A stretch of DNA of 64,000 nt from Gammaproteobacteria bacterium (GCA_016209015.1 JACQWY010000047.1:49290-113289), one strand, 5' to 3'; counted from the first letter of the stretch, positions 37,631 through 46,666 are shown. Notes: generated by a model from the sequence alone, not told the origin. Made by a program: numbers and translations.

Positions 37631-38901
37631 AAGGATTCGGGCTCGCTTCTTCACTCGCCCTGCTGCTCGCGATGCCGACGGCACAGGCCTATCCCCTCGA
37701 CAGCTACGCCGAGACGCGCATCGGCCGGCTCGAGGCGCAGCGCCAGGTCGAAGCGGGCGAAATCCCCGGCGAGAAGCAGCCGCCCGGCGCGAAGCTCACG
37801 CGTGCCGAGGTCGACCTGCGCCTGCTCGCGCACCGCGATCTCGACATCCCCGCCGCGGACCCGGGCTTCAGCCGCCAGGTCACCGCGGTGCTCGGCGAAT
37901 ACGCGGACCGCTATGCCATCTCCGTGCTCGATCTGAGCGCTATCGATGCGCCGCGCTATGCGGAGCACCAGGGCGGGCTGAGCCAGAACCCGGGCAGCGT
38001 AGGAAAGCTCCTCGTCCTTCTCGGCTGGATGCAGGCGCTCGCGGATCTCTATCCCGACGACACGGACAAGCGCTGGGCGTTGCTCCGCGACACGATGATC
38101 ACGGCCGACGACTTCGTGGTCTCGGATCATCACACGGTGCGGATGTGGAACCGCGAGACGCAGACGCTCACGCGCCGCTCGCTCGCGCCCGGCGATCGCG
38201 GCAGCCTGCTGGAATATCTCGACTGGATGATTTCGGCGAGCTCGAACTCCGCGGCCTCGGCCGTGATGCGCGAGGGTCTGCTGCTGCGGGCGTTCGGCAA
38301 GGACTATCCACGCGCCGACGACGAGGGGCGCGAGTATCTGCGCAAGACGCCGAAATCCGAGCTCAGCGCGTCGCTCGCCGCGTTCCTCGAAGACCCGGAG
38401 CCGCGCAACGGGCTCGATCTCGCGCTGCTGCGCCAGGGCAGCTTCTTCACCCAGACGGGTCAGCGCCGCGTGCCCGGCCGCACGAGCTACGCGACGACGC
38501 GCGCGCTCATGACCTATCTGCTCCGCCTCGAGCAGGGCCGCCTCGTCGACGAGTTCTCCTCGCGCGAGATGAAGCGCCTCATGTACCAGACCGAGCGGCG
38601 CATCCGTTACGCCTCGTCGCCGGCACTCGCCGGCGCGGCCGTCTATTACAAGAGCGGCTCGCTGTTCGAGTGCCGGCCCGAGCCCGATTTCGCCTGCAAG
38701 GCCTACGCAGGCAACATCAAGAACTACATGAATTCCGTGGCGATCGTCGAATCGCCGGCCGGCGGGCGACGACTGTATTACTTCGTCACCATGCTCTCGA
38801 ACGTGCTGCGCCGGAACTCGGCCGAGGATCACCAGGAGATCGGCACGCGCATCCAGCGGCTGATCGAGTCGATGCACCCGGTTGCGGGCGCGGCCAGGTA
38901 A
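37627..38901 (+). CDS. exported SxxK serine hydrolase (beta-lactamase/PBP fold)
   Basis: A 424-residue exported protein of the beta-lactamase/penicillin-binding fold. It has a signal peptide (SSLALLLAMPTAQA), the SxxK motif in NPGSVGKLLVLLG (about 122-125), an SxN motif in SASSNSAAS (about 202-204) and the KxG motif in YYKSGSLFE (about 340-343). The boxes are complete but insertions between them are longer than in class A beta-lactamases, so a hydrolase acting on peptidoglycan or another envelope polymer is at least as likely. The ATG overlaps the stop of the exported PEP-synthase-like gene (ATGA), so the two are translationally coupled and probably act together outside the cytoplasm. Confidence 0.75.
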   Translation: MKGFGLASSLALLLAMPTAQAYPLDSYAETRIGRLEAQRQVEAGEIPGEKQPPGAKLTRAEVDLRLLAHRDLDIPAADPGFSRQVTAVLGEYADRYAISVLDLSAIDAPRYAEHQGGLSQNPGSVGKLLVLLGWMQALADLYPDDTDKRWALLRDTMITADDFVVSDHHTVRMWNRETQTLTRRSLAPGDRGSLLEYLDWMISASSNSAASAVMREGLLLRAFGKDYPRADDEGREYLRKTPKSELSASLAAFLEDPEPRNGLDLALLRQGSFFTQTGQRRVPGRTSYATTRALMTYLLRLEQGRLVDEFSSREMKRLMYQTERRIRYASSPALAGAAVYYKSGSLFECRPEPDFACKAYAGNIKNYMNSVAIVESPAGGRRLYYFVTMLSNVLRRNSAEDHQEIGTRIQRLIESMHPVAGAAR

Positions 38902-38939
38902 CGTCGAGAGGAATGGAATTCGGGGCCTGAAAAAAAGAA

Positions 38940-38958
38940 GGGCTGCATCAAGCAGCCC
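38940..38958 (-). terminator. rho-independent terminator of the 71-residue protein gene
   Basis: Stem GGGCTGC/GCAGCCC with an ATCAA loop. On the minus strand it is followed by TTCTTTTTTTC, a canonical terminator. It also serves as a partial stop for the convergent SxxK hydrolase transcript. Confidence 0.85.
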
Positions 38959-38992
38959 CAATACGCTGGTGACAGGTTGGACCTGTCTTCAC

Positions 38993-39208
38993 TCACCCAC
39001 GGAGGTCAGTCCCTGAACCCGCCCGGGCCAGCAATGCTCGGCCCTTGCGTGTCACAAAACCGTCTTCACTGATGAATCCGTTCGCCATGGCATCGAAGAA
39101 GAGCGACTTGGCGCCGTTGCGCGGGATGTAGACCACCCCATCTCCGTAACGGCTCGCGAGCAAACTCGCGATTTTCTGTTCCGATTCGTTCAAAGCTGCT
39201 GTCGCCAT
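38993..39208 (-). CDS. small hypothetical protein
   Basis: A 71-residue soluble protein, MATAALNESEQKIASLLASR at the start, with two predicted helices and a C-terminal basic end (TRKGRALLARAGSG). It resembles a short winged-helix or regulator-like unit (FISEDGFVTRKGRALLA), but I do not recognise a family. It has its own AT-rich promoter region upstream and a strong terminator downstream, which supports it being a real gene. Its base composition is lower in GC than its neighbours' at the promoter. Confidence 0.6.
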   Translation of the reverse strand: MATAALNESEQKIASLLASRYGDGVVYIPRNGAKSLFFDAMANGFISEDGFVTRKGRALLARAGSGTDLRG

Positions 39209-39281
39209 CTCGCCATCCACTCCGTGAGCCCCTCGTCCCCCCAGAACGCCTCTCACGAATATTCAGTGTTCTTGGGGTATT

Positions 39282-39309
39282 AGCTTATCTTGATAATTAC
39301 GAATGTCAA
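39282..39309 (-). promoter_or_regulatory. candidate promoter for the 71-residue protein gene
   Basis: On the minus strand a perfect -35 TTGACA (39309-39304) is followed after 16 bases by TAAGCT (39287-39282). This lies in an AT-rich stretch about 75 bases upstream of the start. Confidence 0.5.
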
Positions 39310-39366
39310 GATCCCGCTACAGGCCTATGTATTGAATGGGGAAATCAGCCCTCCGAGTACCCCGGT

Positions 39367-40491
39367 CTAGTCCATCAGATGCGGGCGGGCTAGATAGTCC
39401 TCGGACTGCATCTCGCGCAGGCGGCTGACCGTGCGCTGGTAGACGGTCGCGAGCCGGCTGCCGCCGTAGAGCGCGTCGGGCGCCGCGGCCGCCGAGACCA
39501 GGAGCTTGACGTTGCGGTCGTAGAACTCGTCGATGAGGTTGACGAAGCGCCGCGTCGCGTCGTTGTCGTCCTCGCCGAGGAGCGGTACGTCGCCGATGAC
39601 GACCGTGTGGAAGCAACGCGCGATTTCGATGTAATCCGCGGTCGAGCGCGGCCCGCCGCAGAGCGTCGCGAAATCGAACCACACGACGCCCTCGGCGAGC
39701 CGGCGGGTCGGAATCCGGCGCTCCTCGATGTCGAGATCGACACCGGCTTGCCCCGGTCCCGTCGCGACGATGTCGAAGCCTTTCGCTAGTGCGGCATCGG
39801 CCGCCGGGCCGAGCGGCGAATGGTAGACCTCGGCCTGCTTCAGGGCGCGCAGTCGATAGTCCGTCGCGCCCATCAGCTCGAAGACCTCGAGATGTTGCTC
39901 GAGGAGCGCGATCGCGGGCAGGAAACGCTCGCGCTGCAGGCCGCCGCGATAGAGATTGCCGGGCGGCTCGTTCGACGTCGTCACGAGCGTCACGCCGCGA
40001 TTGAACAGACCCTCGAGCAGGTTCGCGAGAATCATCGCGTCCGTGATGTCCGAGACGTGGAATTCGTCGAGACAGAGAATGCGCAGCCCCTCTGCCCACC
40101 GCGCCGCGACCACGTCGAGCGGGTCCTGCAACTGCCGGCAGGCTTTCAGATCGTGGTGGACCTTGCGCATGAAACTGTGGAAGTGGAGCCGCAGCCTGCT
40201 CTGCGGCGGCAGGCATTCGTAGAACGTGTCGACGATGAACGTCTTGCCGCGCCCGACGCTGCCCCAGAGGTAAGCGCCGCGCGGACCCGGCGTCGCTTCC
40301 GGCGCCCGCCGCAGCAGACGGCCCAGCCAGTCGCGCCGGGCGGGCGTCCTCACCGCGCACATCTCGCGATGCACGCGCTCGAGCAGCGCGACGGCGGCGA
40401 GCTGCGCCGGATCGGCGGTGAAACCATGACGGGCGATTTCGAATTCGAAGCGCTGCGCGGGTGTGCGCGGGGCGGCGGTGTCGGGACTCAT
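39367..40491 (-). CDS. zapE: cell division protein ZapE (AFG1-like ATPase)
   Basis: A 374-residue AFG1-type ATPase that destabilises FtsZ polymers during constriction in E. coli. Walker A is GAYLWGSVGRGKTFIVD (about 73-88), Walker B LRILCLDEFHVSDITDAMIL (about 136-155), and a sensor segment LVTTSNEPPGNLY follows. Length and motifs match ZapE. The ATG at 40491 is used. It is divergent from a conserved hypothetical gene. In many relatives it lies next to rplM, here about 9 kb away. Confidence 0.93.
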   Translation of the reverse strand: MSPDTAAPRTPAQRFEFEIARHGFTADPAQLAAVALLERVHREMCAVRTPARRDWLGRLLRRAPEATPGPRGAYLWGSVGRGKTFIVDTFYECLPPQSRLRLHFHSFMRKVHHDLKACRQLQDPLDVVAARWAEGLRILCLDEFHVSDITDAMILANLLEGLFNRGVTLVTTSNEPPGNLYRGGLQRERFLPAIALLEQHLEVFELMGATDYRLRALKQAEVYHSPLGPAADAALAKGFDIVATGPGQAGVDLDIEERRIPTRRLAEGVVWFDFATLCGGPRSTADYIEIARCFHTVVIGDVPLLGEDDNDATRRFVNLIDEFYDRNVKLLVSAAAAPDALYGGSRLATVYQRTVSRLREMQSEDYLARPHLMD

Positions 40492-40607
40492 GCTGGGCGG
40501 GATCGAGCGTAGTGGTCGGCTGCAAACACCCGTACACTATTCAACGCCGACGCCGCGAAGTAAATACGACACCGTGCCCGGCGCCCCCACCCCGAACCCC
40601 GACGACC

Positions 40608-41129
40608 ATGGCGCAAATCGATCAGATCCAGGTGAGATTCGTGCCGACCGAGGATCGCATCCTCGTGCGGATCGCGACACAGGACCGCGCGGAATATCTG
40701 TTCTGGATGACGCGCCGCTACGTGCGCCTGATGTGGCCGGGTCTCACCCGGACGCTGCAGCAGAATCCGCGGATCTCCGTGCAGTCCTCGCCGGACGCGC
40801 GGCGCGAGCTGCTCGCCTTCGAGCATCAGAAAGCGGTCAACGCGGCGGATTTCGTCACACCTTATCGCGAGGCGGACAAGACGCACCCCCTGGGCCCGGC
40901 CCCGATCCTTCTCGTCAGACTGCAGTTGCGGCCGCTCGATGCGCAGCACGCGCAACTCTCCGTCGGTCCTGAAACGGGGCCCGGCCTCGATCTCACGCTC
41001 AACCAGGGCCTCCTCCATTCCTTCGCGGAGCTGCTCAGCACGGCGGTCGCGCGCGCGGACTGGGACCTCGGCCCGCTCACGCCGCGCGCCGAGGCCGCCG
41101 CGAATGTCGCGAATCAGACCGTCAACTGA
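40608..41129 (+). CDS. conserved-looking hypothetical protein
   Basis: A 173-residue soluble protein starting MAQIDQIQVRFVPTEDRILV with mixed alpha/beta content. RAEYLFWMTRRYVRLMWPGL is the most distinctive stretch. No catalytic or binding motif is recognised. It ends 33 bases before the SpoIIE-type phosphatase gene on the same strand and may share its transcript. It is divergent from zapE. Confidence 0.65.
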   Translation: MAQIDQIQVRFVPTEDRILVRIATQDRAEYLFWMTRRYVRLMWPGLTRTLQQNPRISVQSSPDARRELLAFEHQKAVNAADFVTPYREADKTHPLGPAPILLVRLQLRPLDAQHAQLSVGPETGPGLDLTLNQGLLHSFAELLSTAVARADWDLGPLTPRAEAAANVANQTVN

Positions 41130-41162
41130 GTCGCTCGCGATGCGACCGCCGCTGACGCCGCC

Positions 41163-43322
41163 TTGACGGCGAGCCCCTCGCACCGCGGCGTGTCGATCCG
41201 CTGGAAGCTGTTGCTGCTGATGCTGGGCATCGCAGTGGCACCGCTGTTCCTCATCGCCTGGCTCGATCTCGACGCGATGACCGCACTCGGCGCGCGGCTC
41301 GCCGCGCAGACCGGTGCCGCACTCGGCGATCAGACCCGGGCCAGCCTCGAACGCCAAGCCGACAATTTCGCGCGCCTCATGTCGCGCGAACGCCAGCTCG
41401 TCGAGCTGCTCGTGCGTCTGCAGGTGCGCGAGGTCGAGCGCGCGCTCGCCGCACCGCCGCCGGCGCACCGCACGATGTTCGGCGATGCCGAATTCGACGC
41501 GGGCAACCCGGAGCTCGCGCTCGAATCGCGGCCGCAGAAATATTTCCGGCTGAACGGACCCGACGATCAGACGCCGATCCCGATCTCGTTCCGCGAGCAG
41601 GCCGTCCACCTCGCACCGGGCACGGAGGCACGCGCGGTGCGCGACGATGCCGCGCGCCTCGGTACGCTCACACCCTTTCTCGCCGAAGCGCATCGCCACC
41701 ACGACGATCTCGTGTTCTGGCAGTTCACCGCGCTCGCGAGCGGCTTGCACGCGAGCTACCCCGGACACGGCGGCTATCCGGAGAATTTCGATCCGCGCCT
41801 GCGCAACTGGTATCAGGAGCAGGAGCGCATGCACACGTTCCGCTGGTCGCCGCCGCAAATCGACGTCAACTCGCGGCTCATGCTCGCGGCCGCGACGATG
41901 CCGGTCTTCGACGCTACGGGCCGCTTCGCCGGCGTGACCGGCATCGACGTACGACTGACGAGCCTCTTGCGCACGCTGACGCTGCCGCCGCACCTCGCCG
42001 CCGAGGCGCAGGTGCTGCTCGCCGTGAACGACGCCGACGCGACGGGCGAGCGCGCGCGTCTCGCGCTGATCGCGCGCCACAGCCAGCGCGAGACGGGCGG
42101 CGACTGGCGCGAGCTGCCGGACGTCGAGCACCTGCAGCTCGACGACGACGCGGCGCAGGCGCGTCTGCTCGCCGACGTCGCACTCGGCCGCGACGGCACG
42201 CTGCGCACGGCCTGGCGCGGCGCGGACAGCTTCTGCGTCTACCGGCGCTTCGGCGATGCGCGCACGTTCCTGCTGCTGATCGTGCCGACGCGCGCCGCGA
42301 CGGGGCCGGCGATGGCCGCGGCGGAGTACGCGCTCGCGGTGACGAAACGCCAATCGGATACGCTCGGCTCGATCGTGCTCGCGGTCGCGCTGCTCATCGT
42401 CGGCCTCGCGTTCCTCGCCTCGCGCGCCGTGACGGGCCCGCTCGATCGGCTCGTCGCCGCAGTGGGCGAGCTCGCGCGCGGGCGCTTCGACACGCGTGTC
42501 GACATCCGCACCGGCGACGAGCTGCAACGCCTCGGCGACAGCTTCAACGCCATGACGGCGCAACTCGCCGAGCACACGCGCGTGAAGGAATCGCTCGCGC
42601 TCGCACGCGAGGTCCAGCAGCAGTTGCTGCCGCGTCAGGCGCCGAGCGATCCGCGGCTCGACATCGCGGGTCTGAGCGTCTACTGCGATCAGACGGGCGG
42701 GGACTATTTCGATTATCTCGATCGCCGGCGCGAGGATCGCGCCGAGCTCGGCATCGTGCTCGGCGACGTGTCCGGCCACGGCGTCGCGGCCGCGCTGTTG
42801 ATGACGACGGCGCGCGCGCTCCTGCACGGCGCCGCCTCGACGCTGGAATCGCCGGCCGCGATTCTCGACGAGGTGAACGCGAGACTTGCGGCCGATGTGC
42901 GCGCCGGACAGTTCATGACGCTGTTCTACCTGCTCTGCGATCTCGATCGGCGCGTGCTGCGCTGGACGAGCGCAGGCCACGACGGCGCGTGGCGCTTCCG
43001 GCCGATCACGGACGAGTTCCTGGAGCTCTCCGGTCCCGACATCCCGCTCGGCATCGATGCCGCATGGCGCTATCGCGAGGCGGATCCCGTCACGTTCGAA
43101 CGCGACGACATCATCGTCCTGGGCACGGACGGCATCTGGGATGCGCGGGCGACGGGCGGCGAGCGTTTCGGGAAGAACCGGCTGCGCGAGGTGATCCGCC
43201 GCGACACGAGCGGCAGCGCGACGCGTCTCGCCGGCAATATCGTCGCCGCCGTGGAGCGCTTCCGCGAAGGCGCGCCGCCGACGGACGACGTGACGATCGT
43301 CGTGATCCGGATTACGGAGTGA
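41163..43322 (+). CDS. membrane sensor with SpoIIE/RsbU-type PP2C phosphatase domain
   Basis: A 719-residue membrane-bound phosphatase. It has an N-terminal membrane helix (about 14-35) and a large extracytoplasmic sensor with Cache-like features (DPRLRNWYQEQERM, SRLMLAAATMPVFDATGRFA, GVTGIDVRLTSL). A second membrane helix (about 400-420), a HAMP domain (VTGPLDRLVAAVGELARGRF) and the phosphatase domain follow (LAREVQQQLLPRQAP, QTGGDYFDYLD, VLGDVSGHGVAAALLMTTAR, TDGIWDA, PTDDVTIVVIRI). The metal-binding Asp residues are present. It should dephosphorylate an anti-sigma antagonist in response to an external signal, but no such partner or anti-sigma kinase is adjacent. The start is uncertain (TTG 41163 or GTG 41190). 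Confidence 0.88.
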   Translation: MTASPSHRGVSIRWKLLLLMLGIAVAPLFLIAWLDLDAMTALGARLAAQTGAALGDQTRASLERQADNFARLMSRERQLVELLVRLQVREVERALAAPPPAHRTMFGDAEFDAGNPELALESRPQKYFRLNGPDDQTPIPISFREQAVHLAPGTEARAVRDDAARLGTLTPFLAEAHRHHDDLVFWQFTALASGLHASYPGHGGYPENFDPRLRNWYQEQERMHTFRWSPPQIDVNSRLMLAAATMPVFDATGRFAGVTGIDVRLTSLLRTLTLPPHLAAEAQVLLAVNDADATGERARLALIARHSQRETGGDWRELPDVEHLQLDDDAAQARLLADVALGRDGTLRTAWRGADSFCVYRRFGDARTFLLLIVPTRAATGPAMAAAEYALAVTKRQSDTLGSIVLAVALLIVGLAFLASRAVTGPLDRLVAAVGELARGRFDTRVDIRTGDELQRLGDSFNAMTAQLAEHTRVKESLALAREVQQQLLPRQAPSDPRLDIAGLSVYCDQTGGDYFDYLDRRREDRAELGIVLGDVSGHGVAAALLMTTARALLHGAASTLESPAAILDEVNARLAADVRAGQFMTLFYLLCDLDRRVLRWTSAGHDGAWRFRPITDEFLELSGPDIPLGIDAAWRYREADPVTFERDDIIVLGTDGIWDARATGGERFGKNRLREVIRRDTSGSATRLAGNIVAAVERFREGAPPTDDVTIVVIRITE

Positions 43323-43328
43323 GTGCGC

Positions 43329-44456
43329 TCAGAAGAGCTCGAGCTGCGGTCCCTCCGGCCGCGGCGGAGTGAAGTGCCGCGTCGTCGGCGCGCCGCGCCC
43401 CTCATCGAGGCCATGGCGTTCGCAGGCCTTGCGGAAGCGCTCCGCGGTCAGCTTCGCGAAAATGCCCGCGCCCTGCAGGCGTTCGCCGAACGTCGAGACG
43501 TTCTCCTGGCCGCCACGCAGCTCGCGCACGCGGCTCATCACGCGGCCGGCACGCAGCGGATAGTGCTGCACGAGCCAGTCCTTGAAGAGCCCGTTCACTT
43601 CCCGCGGCAGCCGCAACACCACGTAGCCCGCGCCGCGCGCGCCCGCGGCCGCCGCCGCTTCCAGCACGCTCTCGAGCTCGTGATCGTTCAGCGCGGGCAC
43701 GATGGGCGCGAACATCACGCCGACGGGCACGCCGGCCGCGGCGAGTCGCGCGATCGTCTCGAGCCGGCGTTGCGGCGCGGCCGCGCGCGGCTCCATGCGT
43801 CGTGCGAGCCCGCGGTCGAGGCTCGTCACGGAGACGAAGACGCGCACGAGATCGAGCTCCGCCATCGGTGCGAGGAGATCGAGATCGCGCTCGACGAGCG
43901 CTGACTTCGTGACGATCGTGAACGGGTGCTTCGTCTCGGCGAGCACCTCGACGATGCCGCGCGTGATGCGCAGCTTGCGCTCGATCGGCTGATAGGCGTC
44001 CGTGTTGCCGCCGAGCGCGATCGGCGAGCAGCGGTAGGCGGGCTTCGCGAGCTCGGCGCGCAGCAGTGCCGCGGCCTCGGGCTTCGCGAACAGGCGGCTC
44101 TCGAAATCGAGCCCCGGCGAGAGATCGACATAGGCATGGGCCGGACGCGCGTAACAATACACGCAGCCGTGCTCGCAGCCGCGGAACGGATTGATGGACT
44201 GCTCGAAGGGAATGTCCGGTGAATCGTTGCGGGTGATGATCGACTTCGCGCGCTCGAGCGTGACGCTCGTCTTGAGCGGCGGCGGGGTTTCGTCGGCACT
44301 GCCCCAGCCGTCGTCGACGGCTTCGCGCGCGGTACCGAGGTGGCGCACGTCCGGATTCCCGCCGGCGCCACGGCCCTTGCGCGGCGCACGCACGGGTGTC
44401 GCGACGACGGGTTCGTCGCTCGAGTCACGGCCCAGGGGCGCGTCTTCACCGGCCAT
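43329..44456 (-). CDS. PA0069 family radical SAM protein
   Basis: A 375-residue radical SAM enzyme of the PA0069/Rv2578c group, related to spore photoproduct lyase. The [4Fe-4S] motif is INPFRGCEHGCVYCYARP (CxxxCxxC, about 91-106). HPFTIVTKSALVERDLDLLA and RVFVSVTSLDRGLARRMEPR are also characteristic. The C-terminus ends PQLELF. The substrate of this family is not known. It converges with the phosphatase gene and is divergent from rmuC. Confidence 0.9.
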   Translation of the reverse strand: MAGEDAPLGRDSSDEPVVATPVRAPRKGRGAGGNPDVRHLGTAREAVDDGWGSADETPPPLKTSVTLERAKSIITRNDSPDIPFEQSINPFRGCEHGCVYCYARPAHAYVDLSPGLDFESRLFAKPEAAALLRAELAKPAYRCSPIALGGNTDAYQPIERKLRITRGIVEVLAETKHPFTIVTKSALVERDLDLLAPMAELDLVRVFVSVTSLDRGLARRMEPRAAAPQRRLETIARLAAAGVPVGVMFAPIVPALNDHELESVLEAAAAAGARGAGYVVLRLPREVNGLFKDWLVQHYPLRAGRVMSRVRELRGGQENVSTFGERLQGAGIFAKLTAERFRKACERHGLDEGRGAPTTRHFTPPRPEGPQLELF

Positions 44457-44531
44457 CGCGTATCATGCAGTTGCCCAGGAGAGAGCCATTCTAGTCCCCT
44501 TGCAGACGCCACCGACACCAGACATCGCCGC

Positions 44532-45914
44532 ATGATCGCCTTGCCGACCGCCGTCGCGGCTCTGCTCGCCGTCAGCGCACTCGGCGCGCTCGCGTTCGCG
44601 CTCCACGCGGCGTTCGATTCCCGTCGCCGGCATGGGGAAATCGCGGCCCAGCTGCAGCGCCTCGCGGAATCGCTGCATGCGGAGCGCACCACGCTGGAAC
44701 TGATCGACAGCCGCCTCGCCCAACAACAGAGCCAGACCGAAGCCGGCGCGACGCGCTTGCGCGAGGCGATGGTCGAGCGCATCGAAGGACTCCGGCGCGC
44801 GGTGAACGCCGATCTCGCCGCCCTGCGCGAGCAGCAGGCGACGCTTCTCGGGGGCCATCAGACCGCGACGGAACGGCGCCACCTCGAAGCGACCGCCGCT
44901 CTGAGCGCGCAGCTCCTCGACGGCTTCCAGCGCCTGCAGCAGCAACTCGGCGAATCGCTGACGCGGAGCTCGCAGGAGCTCGGCCAGCGCGTCGACACGC
45001 TGACCCGCCGCACCGACGAGCGTCTGCAGGAGATCAGCGGCCAGGTCGATCGCCGGCTCGCCGAGGGCTTCGAGAAGACGACCGCGACGTTCGGCGACGT
45101 GCTGCAGCGGCTCGCGCTGATCGACGAGGCGCAGAAGAAGATCACGGCGCTCTCGGGCGAAGTGGTGAATCTGCAGCACATCCTCGCCGACAAGCGCTCG
45201 CGCGGCGCGTTCGGCGAAATCCAGCTCGCGGCGCTCGTTCGCAACGTCATGCCGGCAGCGGCCTACGCCCTGCAGTACACGCTGCCGAACGGGCGCATCG
45301 CGGACTGCGTGCTGTTCCTGCCGGCGCCGACCGGCACGCTCGCGATCGACGCGAAGTTCCCGCTCGAGTCCTACCGGCGCATGACGGACCTCGCGCTGCC
45401 GGAGCACGAGCGGCGGCAGGCCGAGCGGCAGTTCAAGCTCGACATCCGCAAGCACGTCCGCGACGTCGCCGACCGCTACATCCTGCCGAACGTGACCGCC
45501 GACGGCGCGATGATGTTCATCCCGGCCGAAGCGGTATTCGCGGAAATCCAGGCCCATCACCCGGATCTCGTCGAGCTCGCGCAGGCCGCGCACGTCTGGC
45601 TCGTCTCGCCGACGACGCTGTGGGCGATCCTGAATACCGCTTGCGCCGTGTTGAAGGACGCCGCGACGCGCGAGCAGGTGCACATCATCCGCGAGCACCT
45701 CGGACACCTCGGGAAGGACTTCCAGCGCTTCCAGGAGCGCATGGACCAATTGGCCCGTCACGTGCATCAGGCCCATGAGGACGTGCAGAAGGTGCACACG
45801 TCCGCGGCCCGGATCTCCGCGCGCTTCGCGAAGATCGAGAAGGTGGAGCTTGAACCTTCACCGGTAAGATCTCTCGAAACCGGAGACGTGAACGATGGCA
45901 CGGCTGAGACTTGA
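44532..45914 (+). CDS. rmuC: DNA recombination protein RmuC
   Basis: A 460-residue RmuC family protein, thought to limit recombination at inverted repeats. It has an N-terminal membrane helix (about 5-27), a long coiled coil (30-210), then the nuclease-like RmuC core: RGAFGEIQLAALVRNVMPAA, DCVLFLPAPTGTLAIDAKFP (the conserved Asp and Lys of the PD-(D/E)xK-like site) and FIPAEAVFAEIQAHHPDLVE. The ATG at 44532 places the membrane helix at the start. The stop is followed directly by a hairpin related to the dispersed 152-bp repeat. Confidence 0.92.
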   Translation: MIALPTAVAALLAVSALGALAFALHAAFDSRRRHGEIAAQLQRLAESLHAERTTLELIDSRLAQQQSQTEAGATRLREAMVERIEGLRRAVNADLAALREQQATLLGGHQTATERRHLEATAALSAQLLDGFQRLQQQLGESLTRSSQELGQRVDTLTRRTDERLQEISGQVDRRLAEGFEKTTATFGDVLQRLALIDEAQKKITALSGEVVNLQHILADKRSRGAFGEIQLAALVRNVMPAAAYALQYTLPNGRIADCVLFLPAPTGTLAIDAKFPLESYRRMTDLALPEHERRQAERQFKLDIRKHVRDVADRYILPNVTADGAMMFIPAEAVFAEIQAHHPDLVELAQAAHVWLVSPTTLWAILNTACAVLKDAATREQVHIIREHLGHLGKDFQRFQERMDQLARHVHQAHEDVQKVHTSAARISARFAKIEKVELEPSPVRSLETGDVNDGTAET

Positions 45915-45942
45915 GGAAGCTCTGAACTCATTCAGAGCTTTC
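45915..45942 (+). repeat. solo hairpin of the dispersed repeat, possible rmuC terminator
   Basis: GGAAGCTCTGAA, a CTCA loop and TTCAGAGCTTTC make a stem directly after the rmuC stop. This is the terminal hairpin of the element seen whole at 63762-63913, here without the rest. It could serve as a terminator, with a weak T tract (TTTCTTGATT) after it. Confidence 0.7.
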
Positions 45943-46026
45943 TTGATTCACGGGACCACCATCGCGCCGTCGGGGACTCTGAATGAACGCCGACACGACC
46001 ACCACCCACAACGAATGAAGGATCAC

Positions 46027-46666
46027 ATGTCACTGCTGCAAGCTTTGATATTCGACGTCGACGGGACGCTCGCGGATACCGAGGAAACGCATCGCCGGGC
46101 TTTCAACCGTGCGTTCGCGGACGCGGGCCTGGACTGGGACTGGTCGCCCGAGCTCTATGCCGAGCTGCTGAGCACGTCCGGCGGACGCGAGCGCATCCAT
46201 CACTACGGTCACGACTGCAGGAAGCGGCTCTCCGCACCCGAGGCGTGGGCGGATTTCGTCGCGGAGCTGCACAGCGCGAAGACGCGCCATTACGGCGCGA
46301 TGCTCGACGCCGGCGAGCTCACGCTCCGGCCCGGCGTCGCCCGGCTCATCGACGAGACGCGCAGCGCCGGGCTCGTGCTCGGCATCGCGACGAGCTCGAC
46401 GTACGGCAACCTCGAGAGCCTGCTCGACCGCAATCTCCCGCGCGACTGGCGCAACTGGTTCACGGCGATCGAGACCGCATGCATTCACGCACACGCACGA
46501 CTTCACGGGCGCGGCCCTCGTCGTCGATCATCTCGGTGAGCCCGGGCAGCCGTTCGCGGTGCTCGCGGGCGACCCGCACGGCCGCGAATACGTCACGCTG
46601 GGATTGCTCGAACGCCTCGTCGAAGAGCGCATCCTGCGCCAGCACGTCCACGGCGCCGCCGCCTGA
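46027..46666 (+). pseudogene. HAD family phosphatase (CbbY-like), internally deleted and frameshifted
   Basis: The first part (46027 to about 46490) encodes a CbbY-like HAD hydrolase: nucleophile motif FDVDGTLADTEETHRRAFNR, cap domain, and motif II LGIATSSTYGN. It continues to WFTAIETACI and then loses register. The correct ending resumes one frame over from about 46499 (HDFTGAALVVDHLGEPGQPF to the TGA at 46664). The intervening stretch, which in relatives carries the catalytic Lys (KKPAPDIY) and the acidic motif (FEDS), is absent; comparison with the usual length of about 254 residues suggests 40 to 50 codons lost. The start at 46027 follows AAGGA. The product should be inactive unless this is a sequence error. 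Confidence 0.78.
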
